Origin: Celoporthe dispersa
Lineage: Eukaryota > Ascomycota > Sordariomycetes > Diaporthales > Cryphonectriaceae
Length of the DNA stretch: 64,000 nt
NCBI GenBank assembly: GCA_016584495.1
Contig: WAID01000002.1
Location: forward strand, 806,001 to 870,000
Reading direction: 5' to 3'
Part shown: in pieces, positions 34,476 to 47,100 of the stretch
Layout of the letters: every line of letters starts with the position of its first letter
How positions within the stretch are numbered: position 1 is the stretch's first letter
Notes under the pieces: generated by a model
What the model was told of the DNA's origin: nothing
Database searches by the model: none
Seen by the model: the letters and a program-made list of their open reading frames with translations, nothing else
Program-made: the position numbers and the translations under genes

Positions 34476-36692
34476 ATGGGCGCACAACACCAGCCGTATA
34501 TGTACTCGGCTGCGAGTTACGGCGATGACAGCCGTTTTCCCTCGACTCCTTTTGATCCCAAAGCAGTGACCCGTGCCAGTTACGACTATAAGCCTCCAAA
34601 GCCCAGGCAAGACGGACCACTGGTCTCCTTCAATCGCCATCCAGAGTAAGTCCTCGATCCAGTATTTAACACAACCTAAAACCTGCCATGTGGCGGGCTG
34701 GCACTCCTGATCTCTGACTTTATGCCCTACAATCTAGTTCACACGTGGTTCCTGAGCCTAGAAAACAGTTCAAGACACTGGGGCCCAGGACAAAATGGTG
34801 GGTCAAGTGGTCGAGGATCGCCCAGCTCTGCATCCGTGTGCTTCAGCTTCTTGCAGCAGCGGGCATCCTCTTCCTCTTCATCATCATTGACGACGTCAGC
34901 GCCCTGACGGCCTGGGTCGAGAGGATCACCGTGAGTTCATCATGCAGCCTTTACGCATTCGTCATTGCATTCGGACCACGTGAGATTGGAAACAGTAGGA
35001 TACACGACTGACTATCTATCTGCAGGCCGGTGTGACCATGCTTCACTGCATCTATGGCATCTGGCATCTGGCTCGTCCCGCCAGCTCCAGACCGCCAGCC
35101 TCGTCTGCCAGCTACCAGATGTTCTCTGCCATCACCGACCTTGCGGTGCTCCCTCTCTACACCTATGGCTGTCTGTCCGTCCGCAACTCCAGCGACCACT
35201 GGGGCACGCTTCTCAAGAACGAGAGCCTGATGAACTACTTCCTGCCGGCGCTGTACTACTCCCTCTTTTGTGGCGCAATCCTGCATCTCATCTCGTTGTG
35301 CATCGGGCTCTGGCTCGCCCTCAAGTTCCGGCAGATCACCCGTCTGCCTCCAGACATGAACCCGCTCGAGGACAACCTCACCTCCCGCCACCAGAAGAAA
35401 TTGTCTGTCGCCACGACGGCTACCTACCGCACAGAGCACGACCGTCGCCTGTCAACGCCGCTCGAGGACTGCCGCCGCTCAGGACTCCCCTACGAGGATG
35501 TCGACCGTCCTCCTTCGGTCCCTTTCTACGCGACACGGTCTAGCCCGCGCAGCTCCACGGCATCGATCGACATGCCTCCTCGCCAGTACCAGATCACACC
35601 GACTCACTCGCCCAGGAACTCGGTCACTGCTGCAGACCTCAAGCACATGTCCGCTCCTCCTACCACAGCTACGTCTGGCGTCCCGCCCACACCCCCACCG
35701 CGCAGCCCATGGCGCTCCTCGCGCGCATCGTACGCCGAGGTGCCAACCCAGGACCTGGCAGACCTGCGCCCGCCCCAGTCTCGAGGCTCCGGCCAGGCTC
35801 CGCCCTCTCCAAGAAGCTACGGCCACCAGTCCCGCCCCAGCACTGGCACCACTGCCGTACATCCGCAGCAGCAGCCATCCCCCAGCGCCGGACAGACAGG
35901 CTCGTCGTCTCCTCCTCGCCCAGCCAAGTTTACCGAGTCCTGGTACACGACCGAGTCCCTGTTCAACCGCACGCACGATCGCAACCGCGCCATGAAGGCC
36001 AAGAGCGAGACCCAGCTGCAGGGGTACGAGGCCATCCGGCGCCGCTACGACCTCTCCGACTCCGAGTCCGACTACGAGGACGAGAACGAGACGGCCACTA
36101 CCTACTCCGTCATGAGCCCCGGCAAGGACGACTTTGCTGACCACGACGGCGATCTCGCCTCGCTGCGGAACCACCCGAACCCCTGCGCGCCAACCCTTCC
36201 CTGCCCAGCATCGCGAGCATGGACAGCAGCATCGGCAAGCCCAAGCCCCGCATGCGGCCCAACACCCCCTTCACCCACAAGTCCGCCCTGAGCGAGGTTG
36301 ACCTCAACGACAGGCGCGTGAGCGGTGGCGCCGGGGCCGCAGCCACAGCCGCTGACCACGACGTCGCCGGCGACAAGAAGCCGCGGAACTACGGCGGCCT
36401 CAAGGGGCGCAGCCCTACCAAGAGGTACACATGGGCGCCGCGGGACCGTGACAGCAGCATCCAGCCCGAGAGCGACTTCTACGCCAAGCCGTACGGCGAG
36501 CTGAAGAGCGCCACCCCGCCGGTCATGGTCGGGAGTGACAGGCAGGTGTCCAGTGGGAACGACTACGGCGACTTGGCCGGGGCGGGAGGCGCGGCGGCCG
36601 CCAAGAGGTATTTCTCGTTCGGGAGGAGGAATGTCAGTGGGAAGATTGCGGAGGAGGGGAGGGGGTCTCCTGGTATCGGTCGTGCTCGCTAA
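34476..36692 (+). CDS. Four-helix membrane protein with long disordered tail (one frameshift)
   Basis: I do not recognise a named family. Exons are 34476-34645, 34738-34930 and 35026-36692. The N-terminal part has about four membrane helices: IAQLCIRVLQLLAAAGILFL, TMLHCIYGIWHLA, MFSAITDLAVLPLYTYGCLS and ALYYSLFCGAILHLISLCIG. This is a MARVEL-like layout common in fungal plasma-membrane proteins. The rest, some 400 residues, is Pro/Ser/Arg-rich and disordered, with a conserved-looking stretch LQGYEAIRRRYDLSDSESDY. The frame breaks at the C4 run 36180-36183. One added C links LRNHPNP to SIASMDSSIGKPKPRMRPN and makes the exon sum divisible by three (about 676 residues). Confidence 0.75.
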
Positions 36693-37220
36693 GGGGAGAT
36701 GGGTGAGGGGTATGGTTAATTGTTCTCATTTTTCTTCTTCTTTTTCTTGCTTTTCCCTTTATCCGGCGTTCTTTCTCGCGTCTTACGGTGTGGACGATTT
36801 GGACGAGCTATATGAGAGAAGGTTCGGGATACACGCGGGTTCATGAGGTTTGCATGTACAAAACAAATAGGAAACCTTCGTGGACGGCAATACCTTGGGA
36901 TGGAAATCGGTTCGGGAGCAAATAGGGTTTATGTATCTGCCTCTGCATGGCGAGAGCACTCATATATAATTTACCTGAATGGTCAGGTGGACATGTGATC
37001 TACATTCATTTGTTCCTCGCAAGTTCGTGTGTGACTTCACGGGGTGTGTGGAAAATGCCTCGTGTCATTAGAAGATGCAAAAAAGAAACCAAAGACTGCT
37101 CTACTCCCACCAGGCCCCTATGCCGTGCGACTAATGAAACATCACCGAGTCTATATACAACTCTCGCGCTCATGACCTTAGAGCATTCAGCAGCACCCGA
37201 GAGGATACCCTCGCCCCCGC
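36693..37220. other. Intergenic region between convergent genes
   Basis: About 530 bp holding two 3' ends. A pyrimidine-rich stretch lies at about 36725-36760. No gene was seen. Confidence 0.45.
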
Positions 37221-38844
37221 TCAGTCAAGCTTCTCCGTCAAGGACTTGAGGACCCGGGAATAGAACTTGGCGGCATGCGGCCTTGGGAAGGTGATCTCCT
37301 CCACCAGATAGTCGGGCAGCATCTCGATGAGCTCGCTGTCGCGGCGCTCATCCAGCTGGGGCCTGTACATGAACTCGGCCTCTTCCAGGTTCTCGTCTGA
37401 GGTCTCGTTGGGAATGCCGAGCTTGAAGTGCAGGGCTGAGGTTGCTTGTCAGTATCATCTAACCAGCTCAAGATAAAATAAAATGATCCCCCCTCAGAAT
37501 TTTGAGGCAAAACTTACTTCCGTTCCTACCCGTCTGGATGCAATCGTATACGTCCTCAGGCCCGTCTCGCTTGACGCCGGTCACAACCAGACCCGTCAGA
37601 TCGCTGTACAGATTCTCCTTCATCTTGGCTGTCTGTGTCGCCTGTATCTGAGCACCGTCGAGCCCTCGTGCGGCCATAGCGCTGGGCTTCATGGCGCTAC
37701 CGGGCACTCGCACTCCGGCGGCCTGAGCGTGAGCAGTTGCCGTCGCCTCGGCCGCCCGCGCCGCACTGAGTTTCGTCGTGAGTGCTTTGACCTCGGTCTT
37801 GGACTCGGCCAGTGAAGTTGTTATCTGCGTGATCTGGGCCTGTAGGCTGTCGACCTTAGCCTCGCTTGCCTCTAGCTGCTGTTGGGCCTTCTGGCCTTCC
37901 TTGACAAGACGCCTCTGTGACTCGAGATCGCTCTTCAGACTCGCGATAAGCTCGTTGGCAGCTGGATACAGGGTCAGCGCTTCTCTCTCCCTCTCTCTTC
38001 TCGCAGTTTTTATGCTTTGCCATCCTCATTATACATACTCCGCGTCCTCTCATCGGTGGTCTTCTTGAGCCGATCGAAGGTCCTCTCAGCTTCCGTCACA
38101 GCCACGTTCCTCAGATCTCTATATTTGAGCTCCAAGGCCTCGTACTTCTTTGTCATCTCGCCCAATCGTCTCCCTGACGGAGGGATCACTGTCCAGGGTT
38201 GAAGTGCTGGATGCCCGTTTTGAGGCACTGGGCGGTGCATGGTATGAAATGGCACGCCGGGCTGATGGCGGTGCGCTGAAGCGCGAGAACGTCGGAAGAT
38301 CCTCCACTTGATCCTGCTCTTCAGCGTCGACATCCATTACGTCCTCGAACTGGGTCTCCGGCACCTCGGCAGAGCTATCCTGTTGAGGCGCCGGGTCCTC
38401 GACGTGGGCAGCTTTTCGCCCTCGTTTCGCTGGGGGCTGGTCGTTCTTCTGCACCGATTCAGGAATCACAGCCTCCTTCCTCGGGCGACCGCGACCGGCT
38501 TTTGTGCGCACGGGCTCATCGCTACCAGGCGGCGTCGCCAGGACCTCTTCAGCCTGGTCTTGCTTGGTCTGGCGACCACTCGCGCCCTTTGTCTGCTGGT
38601 TCGTCGGTTTTTCGGCGAGCGCCTGTCGCTCTATCTCCTCCTCCGCGGCCTTGGCCTTCTTTGTGTCGGCGCGACGCGTCGCGGCCTTCGGCTCTGCTTT
38701 TGTGACTCGATTCGCGGCAGCGCGGCCCTTGTTAGATTTCTTTGCTGCGGGCATCTTGTCTGTGGTAAGAGGCGCGTGGGCGCGTAAGCTGAGGCTATCG
38801 TCTGAATCCGAGTCTACGAGGTCGAGCAGGGTAAGCCGTGTCAT
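37221..38844 (-). CDS. CSM1: Monopolin/Pcs1 subunit CSM1 (one frameshift)
   Basis: The chromosome segregation protein Csm1/Pcs1 clamps kinetochore microtubule sites (and rDNA in yeast) as part of monopolin. Exons are 38844-38039, 37961-37518 and 37435-37221. The N-terminal 210 residues are basic and disordered, with AT-hook-like GRGRPRK. A coiled coil follows (LGEMTKKYEALELKYRDLRN ... SDLESQRRLVKEGQKAQQQL). The C-terminal globular Csm1 domain has LYSDLTGLVVTGVKR, YDCIQTGRNG, then LHFKLGIPNE after intron 2, EFMYRPQLDE and LPDYLVEEITFPR. The frame changes at the CCC run 38172-38174; removing one base there gives 487 residues. Both introns have normal ends. Confidence 0.88.
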
Positions 38845-39290
38845 CTGATGAAGACGCGTTGGCTCGATGGCTTAACGTGAGCGAATGCGAGAATCGGTGA
38901 ATTGAGATCTCAACAAAGTTCTGAACAGATTCACAGCTGTAAATGCGCGCAGGGCAATTGGCCGGGTGGGAAGTTATAGGAGCAGTGGCGATCGGAATGC
39001 AGCTATTTTCAGACGGTGAATGAATGGTGCGAGTTGGGGAAGATTGGGTTGCTGTGAAGGCCAAGTAAACAAACAATCCGCAGGGGTGTGTAGAGGCGCT
39101 GTTCTCCACTGCTGAGTCAGCATGAATAGCATGTGGGCATGCTGCTGTGGCGTGGCGCACCTCGGCAGCAGTAGCAGTAGCAGCCACCAACTATTCATGG
39201 GGGCGAACCTGGCCGTACCTCCAATCATACTTCGACCTCGAGATCCGAACAACTTCCCAACATTCCGTCCCGTTCGCCTCAAAAGCTGGC
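38845..39290. promoter_or_regulatory. Shared upstream region of CSM1 and MSP1
   Basis: About 450 bp between divergent start codons. It holds both promoters. No specific element is recognised. Confidence 0.4.
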
Positions 39291-40066
39291 ATGACCACCT
39301 GGAAAGGGATCTTTGATCGGCTCGAGCGGCTTACAATGGTAGACCGCAAAGCGAGGACGTCAGATGCCGTCCTGAACATTGTGACAGCTGCAGGAGTTGT
39401 AAGTCCTCGGCCCTATTCCCATGGTCCTCCCTACATGCGCACGCCTGCTTCCTCTCTCTATCGTCACACTATGTAGCTGACTGACTGATTGATACCAATT
39501 TGGCAGGCTGTCGTGTCCTACTTCTTCGTCAAGAACCTCCTAGCCTCCGTCTTGGGCAACCTCGCCGACCCAGAGAAGGAAAAACATGAGCAGGCCAGGA
39601 TAAGAGCTAAGGCGAACCTCGCGAGGATACGCCGCAGCACTGAGAACGGCGCGGATGGTACGGACACGGGCAGCTCGCGGAGGGGGCCTCGCGTCGAGGA
39701 CATACAGCTCAACGAGTACGAGAGCATGGTCGCCCTCGAGGTTGTTGCGCCTGAAGACATCGCCGTGAGCTTTGACGACATCGGCGGCCTGGAGGACATC
39801 ATCGAGGAGGTCAAGGAGTCGGTCATCTACCCGCTGACGATGCCTCATCTCTACTCGCATGCTGCGCCCCTGCTGTCCGCGCCGTCTGGTGTCCTGCTGT
39901 ACGGACCGCCCGGCTGTGGCAAGACCATGCTCGCCAAGGCCGTGGCGCACGAGAGCGGTGCTTCGTTCATCAACCTACACATATCGACCCTGACCGAGAA
40001 GTGGTACGGCGACTCGAACAAGCTCGTCAGGGCGGTGTTCTCCCTGGCGCGGAAGCTGGAGCCCGC

Positions 40067-40097
<31 letters not shown>

Positions 40098-40676
40098 CTC
40101 GGCACGCGACGGAGCAACGAGCACGAGGCCAGCGGCATGGTCAAGGCCGAATTCATGACCCTATGGGATGGGCTTACATCGTCGAACTCCGCCGGTGTCC
40201 CATCGAGGATATGTGTTCTCGGCGCAACAAATCGTATCCACGACATCGACGAGGCTATCCTGCGGAGAATGCCCAAGAAGTTCCCGGTCCCACTGCCGGC
40301 CAAGGACCAGAGACGTCGCATATTACAACTTGTCCTCCAGGGCACCAAGCGGGACCCAGAATTCGACCTGAACTATATTGCACAGGTCACCGCTGGCATG
40401 TCGGGTAGTGACATCAAGGAAGCGTGCAGAGACGCAGCCATGGTGCCGATGCGGGAGTACATTCGGGAGCGGAGGGCATCAGGGCAGCCGATGGCCGGCG
40501 TGGACCCCGGCCGGATACGCGGGCTCAGGACCGATGACTTCTTCGGCAGAAAGGGGGGCGGCCAGATCCTGATGCAGAACCACGAGCGTCACTCGCAACA
40601 GCGCAGGGCAGCCTCCAAGTCATCGAGTGACGAGTATGAGGACATAGAGGAGCAGGTTGGTGAGGCCCCAGACTAG
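39291..40676 (+). CDS. MSP1: Mitochondrial outer-membrane AAA ATPase MSP1
   Basis: A 425-residue protein in exons 39291-39398 and 39507-40676. Msp1/ATAD1 extracts mislocalised tail-anchored proteins from the mitochondrial outer membrane. A hydrophobic anchor near residues 34-50 (VVSYFFVKNLLASVL) is followed by the linker and the AAA module. Walker A is GVLLYGPPGCGKTMLAKAVA, the pore loop is EKWYGDSNKLV, Walker B is PAIIFIDEIDAVLG, sensor 1 is VLGATNRIHDIDEAILRRMP, and the C-terminal helices include GMSGSDIKEACRDAAMVPMR. The DDIGGLEDIIEEVKESVIYP block before Walker A is diagnostic of the MSP1 group. The start chosen gives a 35-residue N-terminus ahead of the anchor. Confidence 0.92.
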
Positions 40677-42429
40677 AGGCATGATGTTTTCTACGAGGGC
40701 AACTCATGCGATGGGGCTATAATGGGTCGCACTTCGGTTCCGCGTGGGATAACCAGGGGTAAACAGGATGGCGTCTGGGTTATGGGAAACGCAACTCTGC
40801 TAGAGCGAAGGCTGGTATATTGATTTCCCGGCGAGGACCTATATCGCTCAGCGGCCTTACAACTATCGATACCTCGAATTTGAATTCACACCTATCGGGA
40901 AAAAAAGAAGAAAAAAAAAAGCTGTTGTCAAGTGTAAGATATCTAGACAGCATATCTTTTCTTGCTCTAGAACACGTCCTCTACCACATGGTGTGATCGT
41001 CCATCCTTCCAAACTCATTGACGGTTTCTTCTTTCTTCCTCAGAAATGACTGGTCGAGAAGAAAGGACGAGTCAAGATTTGAGGCAACCAACATGGTACA
41101 TACGGACACAGTCAAACTGCAGTGTATCATGTAGAGGCACCTTGGTTGGTGGTTGAGTCAGGCGGTACAGCGGTCGAGTCAGGCCTCCTAGACCCAGCGT
41201 ACCATTCCACTATGCCGTTTCTCGCAGCACACCTACCATAGCACGTACTATGGGTATATCTCCTTGCCTGCCGCGAGACATTGCGTGTCGTGCAAGGGAA
41301 ACCAGCATCTAGATCCGTGTAAGCCCATTGGACCCCTTCCAGTTCGGATCCAGGCTGTCGGATCCAGCCGTTGGTATTGTTGTGTGGCCGTATCTTTGAT
41401 ACCAGAAGGAGTCTTTGCTAGGCTTTCTGGGCTGGTTTTGGCAAATGACTCTAGCGAAGCAGCGGGACTCTAAGAGCGGGAGAGCAAGAGCCCGTCCCCC
41501 AGCAAGGCGCGGTGATTACAAAAGGGGCCAGTGGCTGACTAACTAAACTAAACCCCCCAAGCACCGAATAGCACGAGCCAGAGCAAGCGATTGCGCCGGT
41601 CGGAGCGCCAAGTGGTAAAATTTAAGCTGACCCTTGAGCAAGAGGAGCGCCTGAATCGGCATCACCACCAACCATGACAGGCGACATGGTCGCAAGAAGT
41701 CAATTTTTCTTCTTTTCTTCCTATGACTCGACAGAACCACCTGCATGCCTCTGCTGCAACATTCTGATTGGAGAGATTGTGACATGTACTGAATTACAGT
41801 ATTATTATTTTTCTTCAACCCTTCCTGCCGCGGAAACACCTTCCTCTCCCAGCTTTTGCTGCAGGATTAGCTTCTTATAGTCACAGCAGACTTGAGTTTT
41901 CTCTCTCTTTTTTTTTTAAACCACTCACACCTGGGACGGGCATTGTGAGACTCGCCTCCGCCAAGATCCCTTTAGAGAAGCGCCACACCTCCGCCAGAGA
42001 TCGAGTCACACAACAACCACGTCAGTCCAGAGTAGACGCTACCGCTCGGTTACCTTCTCGCTTGAGGCTGGTCAGAGTCACCCATACATCACAGGGCTTC
42101 TCGCTGCTCCTCTATTGGCTTCAACCGCATTGCCTAAGATCTGACGACAGAAGTCCTCATTGGCTAGAGACGTCGATCTGGTTGAACGAGGCCCGATATT
42201 CCACGGCTAGCGACCAGAAAATCTCACCACGGGGTATATCATCTGGTTACCTGTGCTTATCAACCGGGTCGGGTCAATATAAGAAGAGGGTTCTGGTAGT
42301 CGGCCTCAGTCTCACTATCCTGCCCTCCTGGGCATACGAAACCCCAACTTCCTCTTCTTGTCTTCTTCTTTTTTTCGGTCCTCTTCCTCCACTTCCACGA
42401 GCCTACTAGCTCATCTTTCTCGTTTGAGA
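40677..42429. other. 1.75-kb intergenic region
   Basis: No supported gene. The last 500 bp upstream of the permease are pyrimidine-rich (for example 42355-42375) and presumably form its promoter and 5' leader. Confidence 0.45.
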
Positions 42430-44145
42430 ATGTACTCCTCCGCAAAGGACGACCAGAGGAACGCCGGTGATGTTGAGAAGCAGGACAACGCTGAGCAGCA
42501 CGGCCAGTACCTACGCCATGGCAGACTCGTCTCTATGTTGAAGGTGGATGATGGTGAGGTGTACGAATCACACCCCGAAAAAAATCCAAAATGGTACCAG
42601 AGGATTCTAGACGTCGGTGTCGAGGAGAACGGCATCAAGCCGGTGCCCCTAGACAAGAGGACCGACAAGAGATACTGGAACCTCTTTACTGTCATGTTCA
42701 CCGCTCTCTTGTGTATCCTCCCGTAAGTCAGACCTCTCACGGCTTCCACGAAGGCAGAGTCCCGGCGCATCTGTTTTTAGATTAATTTTTCCCTCTTGTC
42801 TCTTCCTTCCTTTCCATCTTCTTCTTCTTCTTCTTCTTTTCTCTACAGGTTTAGACCTCCGATATTGACCTGATGCAGGCTCCCCACTGGCATGCTAGCC
42901 ACTCTCTCCTACGGGATGAGCCTTCGAGATTCCTCACTCGTGATCTTGTTCTTCTCTATTCTCACCTGTATACCGCCCGCGTTCATGGGCGTAGGAGGGA
43001 CACAGACAGGTCTTCGGCAACAGATCCAAGCACGATACTCCTTTGGTCTCTATCTCGCCACCATCCCCCTGCTCCTCAACGCTGCGACGGTCACTGGCTT
43101 CTCGGTCATTGCAGCCATCGTCGGGGGCCAGAGCATCGCAGCTCTGAACCCCGACCAGGTCAGCATCAGTGTCGGCATCGTCGTCGTGTGCATCGTGAGC
43201 TTCGCAGCGTCGCTCCTCGGCTACCGAGCCCTGCACACCTTCAACACCTGGACGTGGATCCCCAACCTCATCTCCATCATTGTCGCTGTGGGCTGCGGCG
43301 GCCGGCACCTGCACCTCCAGTCCGCCGTGCCCCCGGCCACAGCCTCCCAGGTCATCTCCTTCGGTGCCCTGGTAGCGGGCTACTTCCTCACCTTTGGCGG
43401 GACGGTGTCCGACTACTCCATCTACCACGACCCGCGGTCCGTGAGCAAGCTGACCGTGTTTGTGAGCTACTACATGGGCATGTTCGTCCCGTCCGTGCCC
43501 CTCCTCATCCTAGGTGCGGCGATCGGCGGCGCCGTCCCCAACGTGCCCTCCTGGAGCGCGGCGTACGAGAGCATCGGCATCGGCGGTGTCATGTACGAGA
43601 TGCTGACGCCGGCGGGCGGGTTCGGCAAGTTCATCTTGGTTCTACTCGCGCTAAGCGTCGTCGGCAACATCGCCATCAGCATGTACAGCGTCGCCCTGAA
43701 CCTGCAGATGCTCCTCCCCTTCTTCGCGCGCATCCACCGCTTCATCTTCATCGTCGCCACCTTCGCTGTCATGATCCCCTGCTCCATCCGCGCCGCCGAG
43801 GCCTGGGAGGAGAGCCTGGAGAACTTCCTCGCCCTGATCGGCTACTGGGCAGGATGCTTCGACGCCGTGCTCATCGAGGAGCTGGTCGTGTTCCGCCGGA
43901 CAGACTATCTCTCGTTTGACCACGCCATCTGGAATGTCGGCAGGGCGCTGCCCACGGGTGTGCCGGCGCTGCTGGCGAGCATTATCAGCTTCGGGCTGGT
44001 CGTCCCGGGCATGGCTGAGGTGTGGTACACGGGGCCGATCGCCATGACCACGGGCGATATCGGGTTCGAGATGGCCTTTGTGGTCACGGCGTTGTTTTAT
44101 TTCCCGCTGCGATGGTTGGAGATCAAGTGGAGGGGACGGGTGTGA
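42430..44145 (+). CDS. NCS1-family purine-cytosine permease
   Basis: A 519-residue transporter from exons 42430-42722 and 42879-44145. It belongs to the nucleobase:cation symporter-1 (Fcy2-like) group, which imports cytosine, purines or related bases across the plasma membrane. The hydrophilic N-terminus ends with ENGIKPVPLDKRTDKRYWNLFT. About twelve helices follow, with family blocks LATLSYGMSLRDSSLVILFF, TGLRQQIQARYSFGLY, VGCGGRHLHLQS, FGGTVSDYSIYHDPR and IEELVVFRRTDY. The acceptor at 42877-42878 is chosen over an earlier CAG at 42846-42848 because only the later one joins CILP to LPTGMLATLSYG in frame. The intron has a TTC repeat. Confidence 0.92.
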
Positions 44146-47100
44146 TGTGTTACGATCTCTGATTGGGATTGTCGAACACGCTGTCAATCCGATTGACCAT
44201 GTTTCCATGATGTTTTCTGCATGAGGATACCCCTGCGCATTTCCCCACGAGTGTCGGATCGAAATCTATGAGGGAAGAACCTTTTTTTTTTTTAATTCTC
44301 CAGTATCTGTCGAGGAATTCCTCTGATGAGTGACTGGATCTGTCTTGTCTGTCAAAGTACTTCTTGTGCCTTACACGAGAGTGTCCTAGGCCAGTCGTCA
44401 CCCGTAGCCCAGTTGTCGCCCTTCCAGATGCACACGCAGACTACCGCCAACGTCAAAACTCCTACTCTCTGTCGTCCTCGCAGGCGTACTGAGCCGCAAC
44501 CAACCATGGTGCTCTTGTCATCTGCCAAGACCAGAGAGCTACCCCCAACAGCTCCCGAGGCCAGAAGGCGCATGGGAGCCGTCACCCAGACACCACCGTC
44601 TGTCTCCCTCTCTCAGCTCGCCACTACAGGCCATCAGCTCGAAAGACCAAGAACTTCCACCCTTTTCTCGCCTCTCCCAGACCAACAGACGAGGCCGCCC
44701 CGGCCGGGGTATTACATCTTGGGCGGGACGATGGCCCCGGTGCGAGCGGCTTCTGCTGCTGCTGCTCGTCTGCTATGCCTTGGCCGGCTACTCCTGGAGA
44801 CGGGGCGGGTGAATCTGTCTTTGGGGTCCTGCTTGTGTAGAGGGCTCCGCAGAGATGCATGGGGGCGTGGGTATTGGGAAGGTTCTGTTGTGGGAGAAGG
44901 TTGCCTGGGGATTCTCAACAGGGATAGAGATATGCGATTATTTCGTGGTTTGTTTTCGTTCGAAGGTATTTATGACTGTTTGGGGGGGTGAGGATGGCGG
45001 TGTTCGAGTCTCTTAACTCGAGAACGGGTTTTTATAAAGGTGAAGGGACTGTGTGGCCCAGGGAGACTGCGTCACTTGGGTTTTGAGCTGTGAGTCAGGC
45101 ATCCTTTCCACAGTGAGTCCCCGAAACTCATTACCTGGACTGAACTGGAAGGCACAATCTTGTATCTTGATCTTGAAGGGACAATGGAAATAATTTATCA
45201 TGTGTCTCGAGCGAGCGAATCTCTCCATCGACTAAAAAGGAAACAATGGAAGAGCAGAGTCATCGCGCCACGCGAAAAAGGTCTCTTGTGATGTCTGAAG
45301 CATGGTATTTAACAGCTTCTATATTGGTCCTGAACATCGATCAGCTCATCGTCAGCCTTAAGGAGAAACCTCTTATGCAGAGTATGTACTCTGAAAATGA
45401 GAAGACTTTGTGCAGTTTATTCTAGCCGCTAAGAGATCCGTAATGAGCTGTCCCATCTCGAGAAACGACGAGTTTTTTTCCAGATGGAGCGCCTTGCGAA
45501 TCATGGTCCTTGAGACGGGGGTTGCAAAAGGGGACCAGCGGCGAACAATAAAGTGTTCCAGGAAGCCATACTATCCTGGAATTAACTCATGGCAAGATAG
45601 AGAAGCAATGATGCCTGAGACAGACACAGCCGAATTCTTACCTGTCTTCTCCTGACACCACCCACTGCCTGGGAGATATTTGCAAGCCATCCACAGATCG
45701 CCGATCCGCAGCCTCCATGAGCTGGACATCATAAGCGCCTGCGATTCTAGAGATGGACGAGGAGGGATGGATATGAGTTTCCACGGGTGCTGATTCGCTC
45801 CAGAAGTTAAGTTTTAAAAAAGGTGGTGGCCGCGGGATCTGTTTCTGCAGTTCCTAGGCTGGAAGCAGGCGCCAGTGTAATTTTGCGCTGTCTTGGACCT
45901 GTAACATGTTGGCCACTGTCTCATGTATATTGCAGAAGTAAAACCTATCAGTGGGAGGAAGCGCTGGTTCGTGGTCGCTTTTTCTTCTTCTTCTTTTCTT
46001 TTTCGTGGCGTATGTTCCATATTCCCCAGTAGAAGAAGCATGACGTGCCAAGCTGGTCAGCTGGTTGATGACTGCATATTCTCACTCGTTTGGAAGAAGG
46101 CTGAAGTCTGCCTAGTCGTTTAATGATCGTAACATGGGCTTCAATACCTGCTCGATACTGCTCAGAGAATGACCCGGTCGTACGCCTTGCGCGCAGACTT
46201 GCCAGTATTCCCGGCAACTTGACTGCTGTCGGGATCCAATCCACAACCTAAACAGTCTGTTGTAATTTGCAATCAATCAGGGATTCACGTGGCTTAGGCG
46301 CTGAGGCGACACACAGGCTGAGACAACTGGAAAGAAAAAAAGGGCATCCTCCTCTCATGCGCCCCCCCCCCCCTCAGCTCTGTAAATACGATCGATCTCC
46401 TTTTTCTCCTTTCAGTGAAACTTGGACTGAGGCGCCACAGTAAGCAACCAACCCCTGGGAGCGCCACACGAGGAGGGGCGCCACAAACACAACATTTCTT
46501 TTTCCACTGGGAGATTACAGGCCCAGGTCCGACGGATGTGCTGGCAGGGCTTGGGTCCAGGCCCGAGTAAATACTTGCTTGCCGGATGTCACGTCCTTGG
46601 TATGCCTGCCGCGACCCGAGATACCACACGCCATCGTTCTCGGGTTCCTATAGCAAGCCTCCATGCGTGCCCTGTCGTCTGGCACTCGGTGAGCTGTCAG
46701 GAAGAAGGAAGAGAGAACTGGCGGGGACAAGCCGCAGACGGGGCAGAAGATAACTGGGAAAGAAGGCATCCTCAGGGTGCCTGCGGCGAACTTCCCTGTC
46801 CTGCTCCAATACGGGATGGTCTGAGAGCGTACCTGCAGGGTGTCGGATCGCGTTCTGTATCTAATGGGGCATAGCAAGCATGACAACATCAGAAAGAGCT
46901 TGTTGAGAGGTAGGAGAGAATTGGAGACGAACGAATAGCAAGTAAGCGGGCGGCGACCTGTCACTATTTCTCGGCACAGATCCCTGTTCCCGTGGATCCA
47001 TGTCGTTTCAAGGTTCCCCCCAAGCTCCATCCCAGGACCAGATGACCTAGCGACTCAAGGGTGGGCTCCCAGAGAAGGGGCCCCTGTAATGCAAAAAGTC

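Noticed and set aside
42873..43919. 348-codon Arg/His-rich open frame overlapping the permease
   Set aside because: Alternative-frame shadow of the permease exon with implausible composition.
44326..44991. 221-codon open frame in the gene-poor region
   Set aside because: Low complexity, no domain, no supporting splice or start context; probably incidental.
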